Shown here piece after piece: positions 23,528 through 36,503 of a stretch of 64,000 nt of DNA (its first letter is position 1; each line of letters begins with the position of its first letter). Location of the stretch: positions 434,001-498,000 of the forward strand of contig NBBA01000020.1 in the NCBI GenBank assembly GCA_002794785.1, read 5' to 3'. Source of the DNA: Coniferiporia sulphurascens. Its lineage: Eukaryota; Basidiomycota; Agaricomycetes; Hymenochaetales; Hymenochaetaceae. Position numbers and translations under genes: made by a program. The notes under the pieces are model-generated. The model had not been told where the DNA came from, did no database searches, and saw only the letters and a program-made list of their open reading frames with translations.

Positions 23528-24151
23528 ATGATGCAGTGGTTCAGCAGGTGTTATCAGCGTACGATGTATACAAAAATATCCGTGTGTATACTATATGTAT
23601 CCTATTTTCTTTTTCTTATTTATTGATTTTTTTGAAACAAATAAAAAAAAATAAATCCCTAATTCCCCTCTCCCCGGATCAATTTTTACTACAAGTAGGG
23701 GAAGACTCTGAAGCTCGTAGTCCTCAGGTCGCCTAGCGCCACATAGCCCCATCTCCAGTCGTTTTTCTGTTCTCTGCCGAAGATGCACCCATTCATGTTC
23801 CTGCGGAAGTATCCGATACGTGTCGAACGAAATACAGTATGTTATTCTTTGACTTTTAACACTAACGCACTTTTTCAGTCCTGGGCCAACACACATAACC
23901 AAATGCGAGCCTTTTTTTAATTTTGAACTCTTGTCAAACGGAGCAGCTCGGCCAAAGTTTCCAAACCGCATCTTTTCACACGTACATGTACTACGCGTGC
24001 GTTCATAGGGCGCAGACCAGAGTCAGATAGTTCAATAATTTTTGTAAAAACAGAAACAGGACAGAATGTCTTGTGGGTACAAGCAACAACAGCGTGTTCC
24101 AATGCAAATAAATAGTTAAAATTGACCAGTGTAGACCATTGCAGCGCCTGC

Positions 24152-26120
24152 TCAATGGCCGGGTATCGTCACGGCCCCGGAAAGAGAGCTCGACGAGCGG
24201 TTCAGGTTCAAATTGCGCTCTTCAAAAAAAGCAAAAGCGACATTAGGCGTAAGTAGGATACTGATAAGGGAGAGGGGTGATTTACCGGTGGTATACGGTT
24301 GCGGTATAGACATGACAGGAGGGCCGGGATGCTGCTGCGGAAGGGAGGGAACGTGATTCGGAATAATTGAGGTCATCGTGGGTGGCCGAGTCATGGATAG
24401 TGACGGGTGATTGGTAACGATAGGCTGGGGCTGGGGCTGGGGCTGCGATTGTGGCTGAGTCTGGGGCTGAGTATTCAGTCGATTTTCTAAGTAAAATGGT
24501 TCGTTTTGTTTCGTTAGTAGACATTACTCTGAAGAAATTTTGTTTTTTTGGGGGAAAACCACACTTACGGGTCAGTCGGGAAGAATCAAAGTTTACGGGG
24601 CCGCCCAAGGCCTCCTCCTCGTTCACGCCCTCTTTCTCGTCGTCCTTGGCCAACCCACCCTTACCTCCGACAGTGAACCGGTCATCCATATAATGTACAA
24701 ATTGAGTCCAGCGGCTGCGCGGGTCATCGCGCGGGAGGGCGAGAAAGTGGTCCTTCGTCTCCTGGTCCGCGCGCTTCCAGTACAGCTTCGCGCGGCCGAC
24801 GGTGCTCTTCACGTAGCGGCACGGCGCAAAAACAGTCTCAAACGCAGACCTTTGGCGCATCCTCAGATCCGCCTTGATGATCGTAGCCATAGCGTCGAAG
24901 CCCTTGGTGATCTCGTGCACCGTGAAATCTGTTGGCCAGCGTCGGCCAGTCGTCGCCCCGATGCGTTGTTCTGTGCTGCGGAGCTTGGGCCCGCACGATT
25001 AGCGACCGCATTACTACCTGGAGATGCCGTGCTTCTCATAACGGGAGATTTCCATGTCTGAATAGCAGATGGGCTTGCGGTCTGCTATGGAGGTCGGGTC
25101 ATCTTTTGCCTGGTAACGGAGAAATCAAGGATATGCCTACCGCAGGGATTGGATTCGGAGTTACCCGAGCTTGTTTGCTTGCAGGTGGTGGCGTATATAT
25201 ATCCACCTGCCTTTTCAGCTGATACGCGACAGGGGGTGGCTGGAGTGCCAACTCTTGTTCAAGAGATGGACAATCGGTTAACCCATCAAGGAGACTCGGG
25301 CGCAAGCGATAAAGGAGCCGTTGGTCCTGCTCCACGCTGCGCACAGTGGTGATTTTATGCTGCTCCCAGAGACCAGTTTCCGTATTGTATACATCGATAT
25401 ACGATGTCGACTGCAGGCCCAGCTCGGTGACTAGCTCTGGGAAATCCTGTAATTGGAAGAGCGGGAATGTCGACACCTCGTGTGCTATCCGCAAGGGATC
25501 GCAGCCGTTCTGTCCGGGTTCATCAGATAATCTGTAATAACAGTGTTGCATTCGGTCCCAGTAGACCTGTCAGGTTTCTTTTCCCTATTGCCCAGCCCAC
25601 GGAACAGCTTTGGCCGACTCGGCGTACTTGTTATCATATTCAAATGACAGGTACCCGCCACCGTGGGTGCCAGCTTTAATCGGACCGAACCGAATGCAAC
25701 ACCTGTAAACAAGTAGAGAACAAGACGCACCCTATACCAGATTACCAAGGTCAGCGAGCGCTTCAATGACTCTTCAAGCCTAGCACGCTTCTCCAACAGA
25801 TCGTGCAACTCCTGTCCATCTCCGGCAACGGGCATGGTACTTGGCTCAGGTGGCACCGACATCTGGTCTTTGGGCAGCGGGCGATGGCCGGTGTGCACCC
25901 TACGCGCGTGGACCTTGCACACGGGCCGCTGCTCGCCCGCGTCCGCGGCAGCCTTCGCCAAGTTCTGGCAGCAATGGCCGCACAGAAGCGCTCGGCAGCT
26001 CTGGTGCCCACGAGACCGCTCCCCGGCTCGCGTCCGACAATCGGGATTGGCGCAATGAATTCCAGCAGGAGAGTCGGCGGCGTTTGCGTCTGGCGATAAC
26101 ACCGCCAACGAGGAGTCCAT
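24152..26120 (-). CDS. Unknown protein with N-terminal cysteine cluster (multi-exon)
   Basis: Exons on the minus strand run from ATG 26120 to a stop near 24152. The N-terminus has a metal-binding-like cluster (CANPDC, then CRALLCGHCCQNL, then CKVH), about residues 20-85. A middle exon around 25099-25480 (STFPLFQLQDFPEL; WEQHKITTVRSV) and one around 24580-24925 (VHEITKGFDAM; YVKSTVGRAKLYW) follow. The tail is Gln/Pro-rich; a GGCTGG repeat at 24423-24444 encodes QPQPQP when an intron with donor near 24583 and acceptor near 24496 is removed. A last small exon follows an intron near 24218-24286. Several introns remain approximate. The layout suggests a nuclear or DNA-binding protein, but I do not recognise the family. 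Confidence 0.55.
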
Positions 26121-26594
26121 TCTGCTTCGCCATCGCGAACGGTGACGGTGGGAGGGTCAGAAATCAAAAAGGCCGATAGGCTCACGAAACTCACTCGTGG
26201 ACGATGGACTCTGTCTAAGAGTCGGGCGGTCGGTCCACGGGTACCTCTCTTGTCCACGATCCCCGGGTGCCAGATATAGCCCCTTTTCAGGATGATCCAA
26301 GCTTACTAATACAGGACCGCAGACGCGTTTCTCGAATCAAATATACCGTTAGTTCTTTTGACTACATCGTAGTCCATCGCGCTATATGTTATTTGGGGAA
26401 TGAAAACCACAAATCAGAGTCAAGTGTCGGACTCAAATTGACTAGGATTGGAATCACTGTGTTTGTGCTCTGAGTCAACCCAGACGGTTATTAGGTAAAT
26501 CCCGTTTATCATCGGTCAGCTCACACGCTCATACAACTTTTACACGTATAGAATTCTTTGTTGCTCCGCGTGTACGTATTCCAATATTTCACAT
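26121..26594. other. Spacer between two minus-strand genes
   Basis: No gene seen. It should hold the promoter of the cysteine-cluster gene and the 3' end of the oxidoreductase gene. Confidence 0.5.
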
Positions 26595-28189
26595 TTACGC
26601 AGACACCCTCACCTTCTCAAGACCCTCTGGGAAAATATATCCGCCCTGGCGGCGAACTTCATCAAAAATGGTGAGCTCTAATAGTGTCTCTTCATGTGGC
26701 ATGCGATCGCTTTCAGTCTTTCCGTCTATAGAGGTTGCCTCTCTTGCTCAGCTTTTCGTTAAACATAAGACCGCGAAAGCCCCTACCTCGAATACAACGC
26801 GCGACAGCATCTGCCTCCCAATTGAGGCCCATCCCTTGGATTGGAAATTCCCTCGTTTCTTCAGTGAACTCCTGTGGTCCGCGGCCAATCTTGGAGCGGC
26901 GAACGATGAACTTCTCCGGCCGCGCAGACACCCAGGGCAGAATAATTTCCCTGAGCCGCATCATTCAGAAGCTATAATCGCGGGCCGGAGAATTGGAGGG
27001 ATAACGGGAAGAAATATACAAACCCCTTCGTCCCTTGCACGCGCGTGACTACCTCCATCGGACTGTTCACGCAGATGCTTGTGCTGAGACACGCACGAGC
27101 ACCAGGCCCAATGCTCGGGAAGTCCAGTGTCCAATCCGTGTACAAGTCGACGCCCGACTGAGGGTATTTTACCATCGACGCACGGATGTGCTCTGGAGCC
27201 GTTCTGCCGTTTTTCGGATGGCGGTAGAGGAGAAGAAGGGCCCTAGGTACTGATGGTAATAAGCGAAGATACGTGCGTATGTCATTGCGAAACGTGGACA
27301 TACCAGGTGACTGGATATGATCCTAAGTCAAGAAGACCCCCACCAGCAAGATTGATATCCAGCAGGCGCTTACGCTCTTCAGGGACTAAATAAATTGTTT
27401 TCCTGTTAGATTTGACACTTTCCATAAGATGGAAACCCTACTGTCAATCGAGTCAACGCTAAAGTCAGATTGGAGGCGTCTAATCTCGCCGATGGCTTCT
27501 TCCTTAAAGAGAACATCCTCAAGAGCGCACGTTAGTGGAAAGAATCTCGTCCAGATGCCCTCCATCAAAAATAACTTCTTGGATTTCGCGAAATCAGAGA
27601 GCGCCTTAAACTCGGCTCGATTGAGGGTCGCGGGCTGCATACAACCAATGACGATGAGCTGAGCAGCTCAACAATCTATAAACGTGTCGGCCAGACCTTC
27701 TCAACGAGGACGTGTTTGCCCGCCTTCAGTGCATTCATGGCATCTTCAAACTATGCGGATAATGTCAGTTATCCCTTAAGATGAACGCGAGAAGTGAGTT
27801 CCACTTACGTGGCTTATATGAGGTGTTCCAACATAAATAATGTCAACATTCTACAACGATTGTTAATATATACGAATACCTCTGGCGTCTCTCAGGGACC
27901 TGATTATACCTACCGTGTCAGCGTACACTTCCGCATAGCTCCCTCTGGCAGTAGGCTTAGTTTTTACGAATCCTGTCTTTTGAGCACACGCCCCATCGGG
28001 GCAAAAGTTTCTGACGAATTCCTCCGCCTTCACGACATTCCTCGAGCCCACAGCGACAACTGCATGTGCGACGTCCACGACATTCCGCCCTTCTGTGGGC
28101 AAAACGAGGTCCTTCACGAACTCCGATGAGATGCTGCCAGCGCCGACGATTCCCCAACGCAGCACAAATGGCTGCTTGCCCGCGGACAT
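26595..28189 (-). CDS. Gfo/Idh/MocA oxidoreductase, dihydrodiol dehydrogenase type
   Basis: NAD(P)-dependent sugar/diol dehydrogenase family. ATG at 28189 begins MSAGKQPFVLRWGIVGAGSI, whose GIVGAGSIS is the Rossmann dinucleotide loop. Downstream exons give GTPHISHF, then GKHVLVEK joined across a 62-nt intron (27635-27696) to PATLNRAEF, restoring the family EKP motif, then EGIWTRFFPL. Later exons have GGGLLDLGSYPV (near 27345), a region RASMVKYPQSGVDLYTDW near 27120-27180, and FTEETREFPIQGMGLNWEAD near 26820-26880. The last exon reads LTIFDEVRRQGG and ends at TAA 26595. About six exons. The closest known enzymes are fungal dimeric dihydrodiol/D-xylose NADP dehydrogenases; exact substrate is open. 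Confidence 0.8.
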
Positions 28190-28606
28190 GACGATGGTAT
28201 GTCAAGAGCTGCGGACTCCGTAATCTTGATAGTTTAAATATGTCACTCCATTGCTTAATAACCGTGCACGGTCATTGACGGGAGAACTATCCTCAAAGTA
28301 TCCCTGCCGGACGAAAGAAAACGGGCCGTGGGGCCGCTGTCCTGGGAAAACAACCGTAATCAGAAACCGGCGTATATATAGTGTTATATTCATTTGTCTA
28401 GGATATTAGGTACTCACATGTCTACTCGTTGACTGCGCCGACAACTGACGAAAAACTCAAGCCAACTTTTACACCGCACCGAATCTCGAGTTAAAATGCA
28501 GTGTGATATCATTAGTATTATGTTCTCTACTGGTATAATATTCCGTTCCATGCAAAACTATCCGTAAATAATCGTAAGCGTCCTCGTCCCCATCGTGTCA
28601 AAGTCA
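28190..28606. other. Spacer between two minus-strand genes
   Basis: Promoter region of the oxidoreductase; no ORF of interest. Confidence 0.5.
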
Positions 28607-30528
28607 TCAGAAGTCGAGACCTCCTATTCCGGGAGATTCTCTCACTCTCCTCCCCCGATCCTCTACGAACCTTTCGCCCTTCTCCAGGTCGGCCTCCCGC
28701 GAGATGACACCCATGCTGCTGCCGTCGCGCGCATTGCCTCTTGTGCCGCCAAAGTTCAGTCCTAAGCTATTTGAGTTCGTACCTAAGATCGGATCGGGTG
28801 CATTAGCATTTCCACCATTTGCCGCCTGCCGCGACGTCCCTGCATAGGTCCAGTGGTTGGCCGTGCGCGAGGTCGAGGAGCGCCATATGACTTGAATGAC
28901 CGTATGACAAGCACAAAGTATACAAGTCCGAGCGCAAATAGCACGGTGATTACCACACGCGGTGCGAGCTCGACGTGACGCGGTGGTGGTTGTGGATTGT
29001 CCGCTGAGCTGCCTGATGTCCACACAAACGCAAGGATCGCAGCGAAGAACGCAATCATCGCCCATGCAAGCCAAACAGCCGGGAGCGCGAGCAATACCCA
29101 GACGTTCCAGACCATATTTGTCTTCGTCTTTTGTGCTTCCTAGAAATCCGAAAAGGGTTAAGTGCAAAGTGAAATTTGTAGCAAGCACCGAAAAGTTATG
29201 CTTCTGACCTGTGCCCAGACGGATGCTTTGTACATGCTTCGCATTGTTCTAAAACGCATAATGTATATCCCACCGTAGATCAAGCTCCAAGCCGCACAAA
29301 TTAGTGATAGTAACGATGCTGTCCGAACAATAACTTGATTATTTGCGTCGTCTATTTGGAACATAGTCAAGATAGCACTGTTATGCGACACGTCAAATGC
29401 AGTTACTTATCAACGGTTATATAGACTTACGAAAGCAGAAGGGCAGAAACGACATTGAGCGTCTTCCATTCCTGGACAACGGTATCGACGAAGTCTTCCC
29501 ATGACTCTTTGAACCGAGCCAGAGTATGGGAGACATTCGGCGGCGCCCAATCGTGCGTTAAATCCAGTCCATCTGCAACACCGTCAATCATGCGTTGCAT
29601 CTCAGGACGTGTCACCTCCGCCTCCTCGAATATGCGAGAAACACGCGAGAAGTACATTGATGGCAGGCGCAGGAGGGCATGGAGATACGTCTGAAGGCAG
29701 ATATGCTGCAGAAGCACTAAGAAATGTTCGAACGCCACACGGTTGCGCAGTAGCTCCTCTTCGAACTCTTGTGCGGAGAAGATACGAAACCGGTTACGGT
29801 ATGGATTGACTGGTACAAAAGGCTCTTCGCGCGAATGGATCCGATTAAGTGGCCAGAATAAACGGAGAGGTACGGACTGATGGGAGGGAGAGTTCTCCGC
29901 ACTGCCGGCTCGGCTTGGAGAAGGATCGGAATGAGTCACTCGATGAAGTACTGGAAGAAAGTGGATTTGAACATAGTTTGTCAGAGAAGGAAGTAGGTGT
30001 CATGATGACCGGATATAAACACCGCAAGGTTCGCGAAGATATAGCTTCCGACGCGGAAAGCGCGACGAGAAGTACACACCTTGACGGACATTCTGCAACG
30101 ATGACGGGGAAAGCACCCTTTCGAGCCGGTTCGGGGAATGATCGTGATCACCGCCGTTTAGGTCTATTTCAACTCTTCTAAGAGGTTGCGGGAGCGACTG
30201 CGCACTAGGGTCGTGACCATTGCTGAGCCGGGTTAACGAGCCAGACCGTCTCAAATGGCTCGGGTTTCTCGGTGCGTGCGTAGATCGTCCACCGGACGCA
30301 GAGCGAGAATGGGTCTGTGACACTCCTTCGCTACGGGAGGCTATGTTCAAAAGCGCAAAAGCATACGGTTTATTCTTCTAAACTGTATGAGAAGTACAAA
30401 CTCAACGTGCCTCGGATAATTTGCGGAACAAGTAGACCATGCCGTCCCGCCGATTCGGCGGGTTCAGAGCTCACGGAGACGAATGGTGTACCGGCGTTAT
30501 CATCGAGCGATCCTGGTGAACTGGACAT
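28607..30528 (-). CDS. Fungal multi-pass membrane protein of unknown function
   Basis: ATG near 30528 (MSSSPGSLDDNAG) starts a Ser-rich cytosolic N-terminus; exons continue at about 30350-30090 and 29939-29427. The latter has a soluble helical part (FEEELLRNRVAFEHFLVLLQ) and ends WKTLNVVSALLLS, entering a membrane segment. The exon near 29391-29210 gives SLICAAWSLIYGGIYIMRF. The next (from 29115) gives NVWVLLALPAVWLAWAMIAFF and a last helix VVITVLFALGLVYFVLVI, so four to five membrane spans. The C-terminal tail seems to continue in another frame to GGLDF (stop 28607); a one-base shift near 28855 or an unseen intron is needed, otherwise the frame stops at 28783. I have seen this organisation as a conserved Agaricomycete membrane protein without known role. 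Confidence 0.65.
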
Positions 30529-32702
30529 CGTAATAGTTGTTCATAGAGCGTCTTCTGCAGGTTTTAAGAGGATGCGACGTCTCACGAAGCGCTCTCTGTA
30601 GACGAGCTCGTTGTTTTGAGTATTTGCCGACCTCTAAGCGAGAAAAGCGGAGCGATGACTATGTTGTACTAGTAGCCCCTTAATAGTCGCCCAATGATGC
30701 CTTGGGCCTTGGCCCCTCCACAAGCAAGCTCCTCTCAAAGATGATGTGGTAGGCGAAAGATCGTAGCTTTATCACTTTTTGTGCTTTGAAGCGCGTGAAC
30801 TCGTTGGAATAGTTCGAGTCCGCGTAGCCCTAGCGAGGCTGAACGGATCCAAAGTAGGATGTGATTACGTAACAGAGATTATCATCGGGACCTTATTGAA
30901 ACGGAAAACGGAATAAATAGTATTACATCCACACAGCGACGTGCAAAGTAACTCAAATCAATAGCATTAATATTTACCCATTATAGATGCACTTATTCCG
31001 CCTCGATCGCGCTTTTGTTACATGGTTTTGATGAAAGCAGATACGTGGAGTGGCTCCAGGCAGCCATGGGCCAGCCACAAGCGCTCCACTTTAGGCATCC
31101 CCTAAAATAGGCACCTTTAGTCATAGCTCTCCGTGTTGCTAGCAGCAAAGTGTACATTGCTACTAGATACCACTGGTAAGAGGCTCGTTATCGTTGAGTA
31201 CCAGAGGGTTTTTTCCCGTGGGAGACTCCATCTCCATCCTGTGAATATCGCACTGCCAAGCACAGCTATCGAGTTGTCGCCAGGACTGAAGAGTTTCATG
31301 CCAGTGGTAACTCAAATCGTGGACGGCACCAAAGGGAGCACCGGTGCCAGCGGAGCTAAACCTGATGTTCTGTAAAATGGAAAACGGAATGTTGTACCAG
31401 TACTAAGGATTCATCCAGGCGCTTATTAGCGGCATCATGATCGCGTTTCGTCACTGAATGAGCAAACACCACAGGAGAAATAATGGTCAGTATGAGCTCA
31501 CTCCAGAGTCCTTGCCTGTGATCATCAAATCGATCTGGTAACGGTATAGCGGCACTGAATGTATGTATTCGTTCCTAGCGCATTTTTCCTGAATGGTCCA
31601 GCGAACGGAGCTCCTAGATCATGTTGGTTCTATTTTTTTCGGGCTGCGGAAATCACGAGAAATGGGTTGCAGAGCTGCGGTGTACGTTTTGTATAGTTGA
31701 GCGTCGGGTGTGAACAGATGGCAAGAATTATTCCGTACATACCTGTAAACCGGAAGCAAAGCACGAAAAGCACGGAACGAGTATATGCGGCTACCACAAA
31801 TATAAACTCCGACGCACCAATCGGGAAGTCCTCCATACCCGGGGTTACAAATTATGTAATAACAAAAACTTTCCACACAACAGCGACACAGCTCATCCCT
31901 TCTTGATCTCTTACCACCACCATCTCCCTTTGGGTTTTGGTGCTGCGAGGAGGGTATCCGTCTTAGGGAGGGGGCCTGAGTGGTTTGCAGGCACTACCCT
32001 GACCATACCTGGGGTTCCCCTGGGCGGCTACAATGTTAATGCCTGCTGTGGGCTGTCATGGTGAGGGGCTTCCGACCCCCCTTGCCACCCATGGTGCAGC
32101 CCCCCCGAGAGGGGAGGGGCACTCAGTGTGTGAGTGGATCAAATCCTCACACCAAGTGTACCGACCGCCACTGCATTGTGCGGGGTGGGTGTTGGACAAC
32201 CCCTCATGGGACTCTTGGATTGGTGGACCATGTTGGAGGACAAGGGCCTTTTTTTTGGTCTGGGTATAAGTGCGTGCCGTCCACCCCCCCCTCTTGGCCG
32301 GCAGCCCCCAATAACCCAGCATTCCTACTTTTCCCACTGACTGGCCATCTGACACACTCCCACTCACCACAATGGTGCTTCACAACATCCAGTTCCCCCG
32401 GACTTCCCCATTTGGGCGCCCCGGCACCCACGCTCGACCCGGCCCCTCACGAGGCCCCCACTCTTGCAGCCCTCCAATCATAATAGCGTGGACTGGCATT
32501 AGCACAAAACGAAACCCTGGCCTGGACTATGTAGTTGTAGGACGAGCTTCGAACGCCCCCTCCCCTCCCCTTTGTGAACATCCCCTAGTGAGGCCTAGTA
32601 GTATAGGGACCTGACCTCCTCCCCTAATCCAAAGAATGAATGACCAACCTCTCCAGGGCTCTGACAGTCTAGTAGCTAGTAGGTGATGGGCTAGTAGGGT
32701 AG
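30529..32702. other. Gene-poor region
   Basis: No supported gene in 2.2 kb. 31870-32640 is markedly different in composition, with long C runs; it begins with a pyrimidine-rich motif TCTCTTACCACCA shared with the LTR-like segment at 21.9 kb. ORFs here (for example 32058-32483) are Pro-rich and unconvincing. It may be a decayed retroelement. Confidence 0.45.
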
Positions 32703-32707
32703 TATAG

Positions 32708-32963
32708 TATTAAATAAATATAATGAAACAATATAAATAACGGATGGTCATATGAACAACCATCTTACTAAGTGAACAATAACGCAACGATAATGCCATA
32801 TGATAGGAGCTATGATAGTTATAGTATATGTAGCTCACGGTAGATGTATATAAGGAGAGCTGGTCTCTACCATGAAATACATCGGTTTACGCTGATAACC
32901 CACCTTTGCCTCAATCTCACCACTGCACCTCATTGTCTACCACAATGTGCATAGATTTTAAGA
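32708..32963 (+). repeat. Solo copia LTR
   Basis: 256 bp, same family as the LTRs of the two full copies, closest to copy 2. Ends TATTAAAT and TTTTAAGA; target duplication TATAG at 32703-32707 and 32964-32968. No internal sequence nearby, so it is the product of LTR-LTR recombination. Confidence 0.93.
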
Positions 32964-32968
32964 TATAG

Positions 32969-33522
32969 GGATCTGGGCACGGCCTATGGCTGCGCACTTT
33001 TCTTTTCAGAATGACACATGTAATAACAAATCTTTACTCTCTCACAGCGACACAGCTTAGGACAGCATATTTTAATATCTGAGTCAATGCTCGGGCACAT
33101 CAATCCTTCTTTTCGCGTACCAGCTCTTGTGATTGCCAGTATAGGAGTTTCAGCTGACCACAACATGACCTTAACATGAGCTCGGAACACAACTTGAACC
33201 TGGAGAAACTACTGGCGCTGCCGCCGTGAATATGTGAAAATTAGTGAAGCTTCTGCCTGGCCGGCGCTTCAGGCAGTGTGCGTTCCTGGTGTTCTGTTTG
33301 ATGTTTCACCCGTAGAAGCTTATCTCATGCACAGAGACGAGGGGAAGATGAGTGTCAAAGACGACATGCGGTCCACGCGTTTCCTCTCATTCTGATGCAG
33401 AATCCCATTTACACCTACGGTCGCTTAATCGCACCGTACACACGCGTTGTCTTACACCCAAAGTCTCAGAGGCCCTTGAAATACGCAAAAAATAGCCTCT
33501 CCTAGTGTCATCTGCCCACGCA
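32969..33522. other. Upstream region of the kinase gene
   Basis: No ORF of note; presumed promoter and 5' leader of the kinase. Confidence 0.5.
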
Positions 33523-35650
33523 ATGAGCAAAGGTGAGCTGAGGTTACATACCAAATACTAGCGCTACCTGCTACTGCTTTCGAATGACAATGTCTCATCT
33601 ACTTCTGATGATTGCAGGGAATACAGGGAAATTCGTGGCCCTCAATATATCCGTGACCAGGAGTGTTACCAATGGTCTACGTACAATCCGGAAAGCCGGA
33701 TTTAATAACTCTCGGACTGTTGTTCAGCGATCCGGATCTAACTACCTGGATGTGGAATCGAAAGAACGTTATAAAGAAGCACTCAAGAATCTCCTTAAAC
33801 GGCTCCGCCATCTTGATCTCACAAATCACATATATGACATTGACGACCTCTTCGTGGCACGCGGAGGGTATGGCAAGGTTTTTGTTGGTTACGTCAATAG
33901 CTCCGTATTGCACAAGGCACAATGGCGCAAAGGTGGTACCAGCAGGAAGGTTGCAATCAAGCGCATCGTTCTCGAACGAAATGCAGATGTTGCAAAAGTG
34001 AGTGCGCTACCTCTCAGATCCCAGACTCCACGAAGATAGAATTGACTCAGGCAATCTACAGGTTTTGTTTAAAGAAATGCATGTCTGGTCTAAGCTGGAT
34101 CACCTCAACATCTTGCCGTTCTACGGGTTTATAATAGAGGATGAGGGAAGCGTATCTTTAATCTCCGAGTGGATTGAAAACGGATCCCTTCGTAATTATT
34201 CGGCAGTATGTACAGATTGTAATATCGAGCAAATGGTACGTTCATTCCACCCTCATAATTCTTTGCACATAAAGTTTTCTCATGAAGTCCATGATTAGGC
34301 CCTCGGTATAGCTGAAGGTCTGGCTTATCTTCACAAAGAAGAAATAGTGCACTCGGATCTCAAGCTTGTAAGTGTTTTTTTGTCACATTGTCGTTCTCGT
34401 TCGCTCATATTCAACCTTGACAAGGACAATATACTGGTCGATCAATCTGGGAAACCATTGATATGCGATTTCGGTGTTTCTCGCATCGTTACTTCCTCCG
34501 AAACATTGGCGGGGTTAACCCTCTCCGAGTGCCTTGCGGGACGAGGGACAGTCCGATGGATGGCAAGAGAGCTTCTTGACTACGATCTCAACAATCCGGA
34601 TATCGTCGTACCAAATACAAAAGAAACTGATATTTGGGCTTACGGAATGACCCTTTATGTGAGTTTAGCGCTTTTGTCGATTGCTGACTTCGATTCATTG
34701 GCCTCATCCATTCCTCGTAGGAACTACTTGCAAAAGAAATACCTTACGCCTACATTGAGGCTGAACATCACGTCCTGATCGCAATCACAAAAGGTGCCCT
34801 GCCTAAAAGACCGCATCATTTTATCAGTTGGCCGTCTTCTTTTAGGGATATCTGGGCTATCTGTGAAAGATGTTGGAAGAGTGTGCCGGGGGAACGCCCA
34901 GTTATCAATCAAATCGTCGGAGATCTAAAGTCAATATGTCAGCTTAGTGCTGTGGGAGGCAGTTCGAAAAGCTCGAACAAATCCTCAAGTCAAAGTACAA
35001 ATCGCTTGAGCCTGGCAGGAAAGATGCAATTACCGCTCAACCGGCGCGACTATATTCGCCGCACTTCCAGTCTTTTTGCGATCACCGGAAAGACTGAACA
35101 CTTACTCTTAGCGGGTCCCAGAGACTCCGTCCCCGATTTATTCCCTTACAAAGATAGCCGTGACACTTCGTATTTCTCGGTGACTGCTTCAGGTCGTTCC
35201 GTCGCAAGTAGGTTGTGGTGGACCACAGAACCATTTAGCACAAGCTACCTAAGCCTTCCAAACACCGTACAATTATCTACACTCTCCGGACACCAAGGGT
35301 GGGTGGACTACCCCGACCAGGGAAGCTGGAGCTGGTTCGAGCTCGCCATCGTCTCTTCTGCTCCTTCTCAGACCAAAAGGGTGTACGGCTACCACCTTGT
35401 GAAGACCCGTGCAAATGGAACCTTGCTAAAATGGATTTCCCATCATCACCCAATCAAACAGCGCGATTTCCCCCAAAATCACATCGGTCAGCTTTTTGGG
35501 GCCAAGCACGAAATTTGGAAATACCTCGGCCCAGGGGATCGACTGGCTGTATTTGGCTGTGCGCAGTACGGAGGGTGGAGTTGTCGAGGACGGAAGGGCG
35601 TACTGACATTTAACGAGTCTTCGAGAAGGGAGATGAGGTCCGAGTCATAA
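33523..35650 (+). CDS. Protein kinase, TKL-like, with C-terminal accessory domain (6 exons)
   Basis: Exons 33523-33532, 33618-33997, 34062-34235, 34299-34367, 34425-34658 and 34721-35650 sum to 1797 nt (598 aa). The first exon is only 10 nt (MSK plus one base). Kinase signatures: Gly loop ARGGYGKVFVG, VAIKRI (catalytic Lys), a Glu-containing helix VLFKEMHVWSKLDH, catalytic loop VHSDLKLDN assembled across an intron (HSD instead of the usual HRD), DFG in CDFGVSRI, an APE-equivalent MARELL, and DIWAYGMTLYELL. About 240 residues follow: a Ser-rich linker and a globular-looking part (SWFELAIVSSA ... YHLVKTRANGTLLKW ... LGPGDRLAVFGCAQYGGW). HSDLK fits TKL-type kinases expanded in Agaricomycetes (known), so signalling is likely; the target is unknown. 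Confidence 0.88.
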
Positions 35651-36503
35651 ACACCCTGGATGTGCTTTCCAGTACTCGCACGCCGGGATTAGGCTATTTC
35701 TGTATTTATCGGGTGACAACATACTTTGCTGGGAAATTCACGATGTAAAATCGAAATCGTGGTAAATATTTGAGTCAAAAGCACCAGTTAGGCAAATAAA
35801 AATAAAAAACGAATTCAATCAAGTGCGCAACTGGCTAGAGGGTCTGATTGTTTCGTCGAGGAGGTACTTGACCTAGTGCACTGAATAATTGGCACAAACA
35901 TGATGGATTAGGCTTCGTTAGTTCACAAAACGCCTGTCACTATGCATCTAAAGCCCTGCGTGTGAACGATTCGTGAGACTCCTAACATGAGCTCGTGCAT
36001 CATGATGAAGAGAAAAAAAACAACCATGGTTCACCACCGTCCACGAAGGAACTTTCCGACGCGATCTTCACTCAATCTCAAAAAGTTTATTAGACTAGAA
36101 ACAAGCACGTGCTCACTGGCACGGCGCATTATTAGACTATAGATCGACGTGAATTGAAATCAACCTTTTAAACTTGAATTCTGAATACAATCAACTGACT
36201 CCGCCCATCATGATGTATCATACACTAGTACTGGCCAGCCACAATAACTACAACCACAACAACAACAGCAACAACGAAGCACAACTCACATTTTCAACTT
36301 CGGATCTACGTATTGTCATTTCCGCAGCATAACGACTCTTACGCGCGTACACGCAAGAGTAAAAAAAAGCAACAGTACGTCCAAACGTGTACCAGAAGGC
36401 TCTGCAAACGCAGAAAGGCGAAAACTTCAACCACTATGACAAAGTGCGCGAACCACGGAAACGAACTCCAATCAATCACGCCTCCGAATCGGTGCCAGTG
36501 GCT
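35651..36503. other. Spacer between convergent genes
   Basis: 3' regions of the kinase (+) and the copper ATPase (-). It includes an AAC-rich microsatellite near 36249-36276. No gene. Confidence 0.6.

Larger units (their letters stand above)
22807..24151. other. Intergenic region with hairpins and a tRNA remnant
   Basis: No protein gene supported. Contents are the foldback at 23094-23135, its partial direct copy near 23212-23240, and the tRNA-Ala-like sequence at 23437-23527. The remainder is AT-rich with short ORFs only. Confidence 0.5.

Noticed and set aside
32056..32483. Overlapping ORFs of 100-140 codons on both strands
   Set aside because: They exist because the segment is GC-rich with C runs; Pro/Gly-rich translations and no motif.
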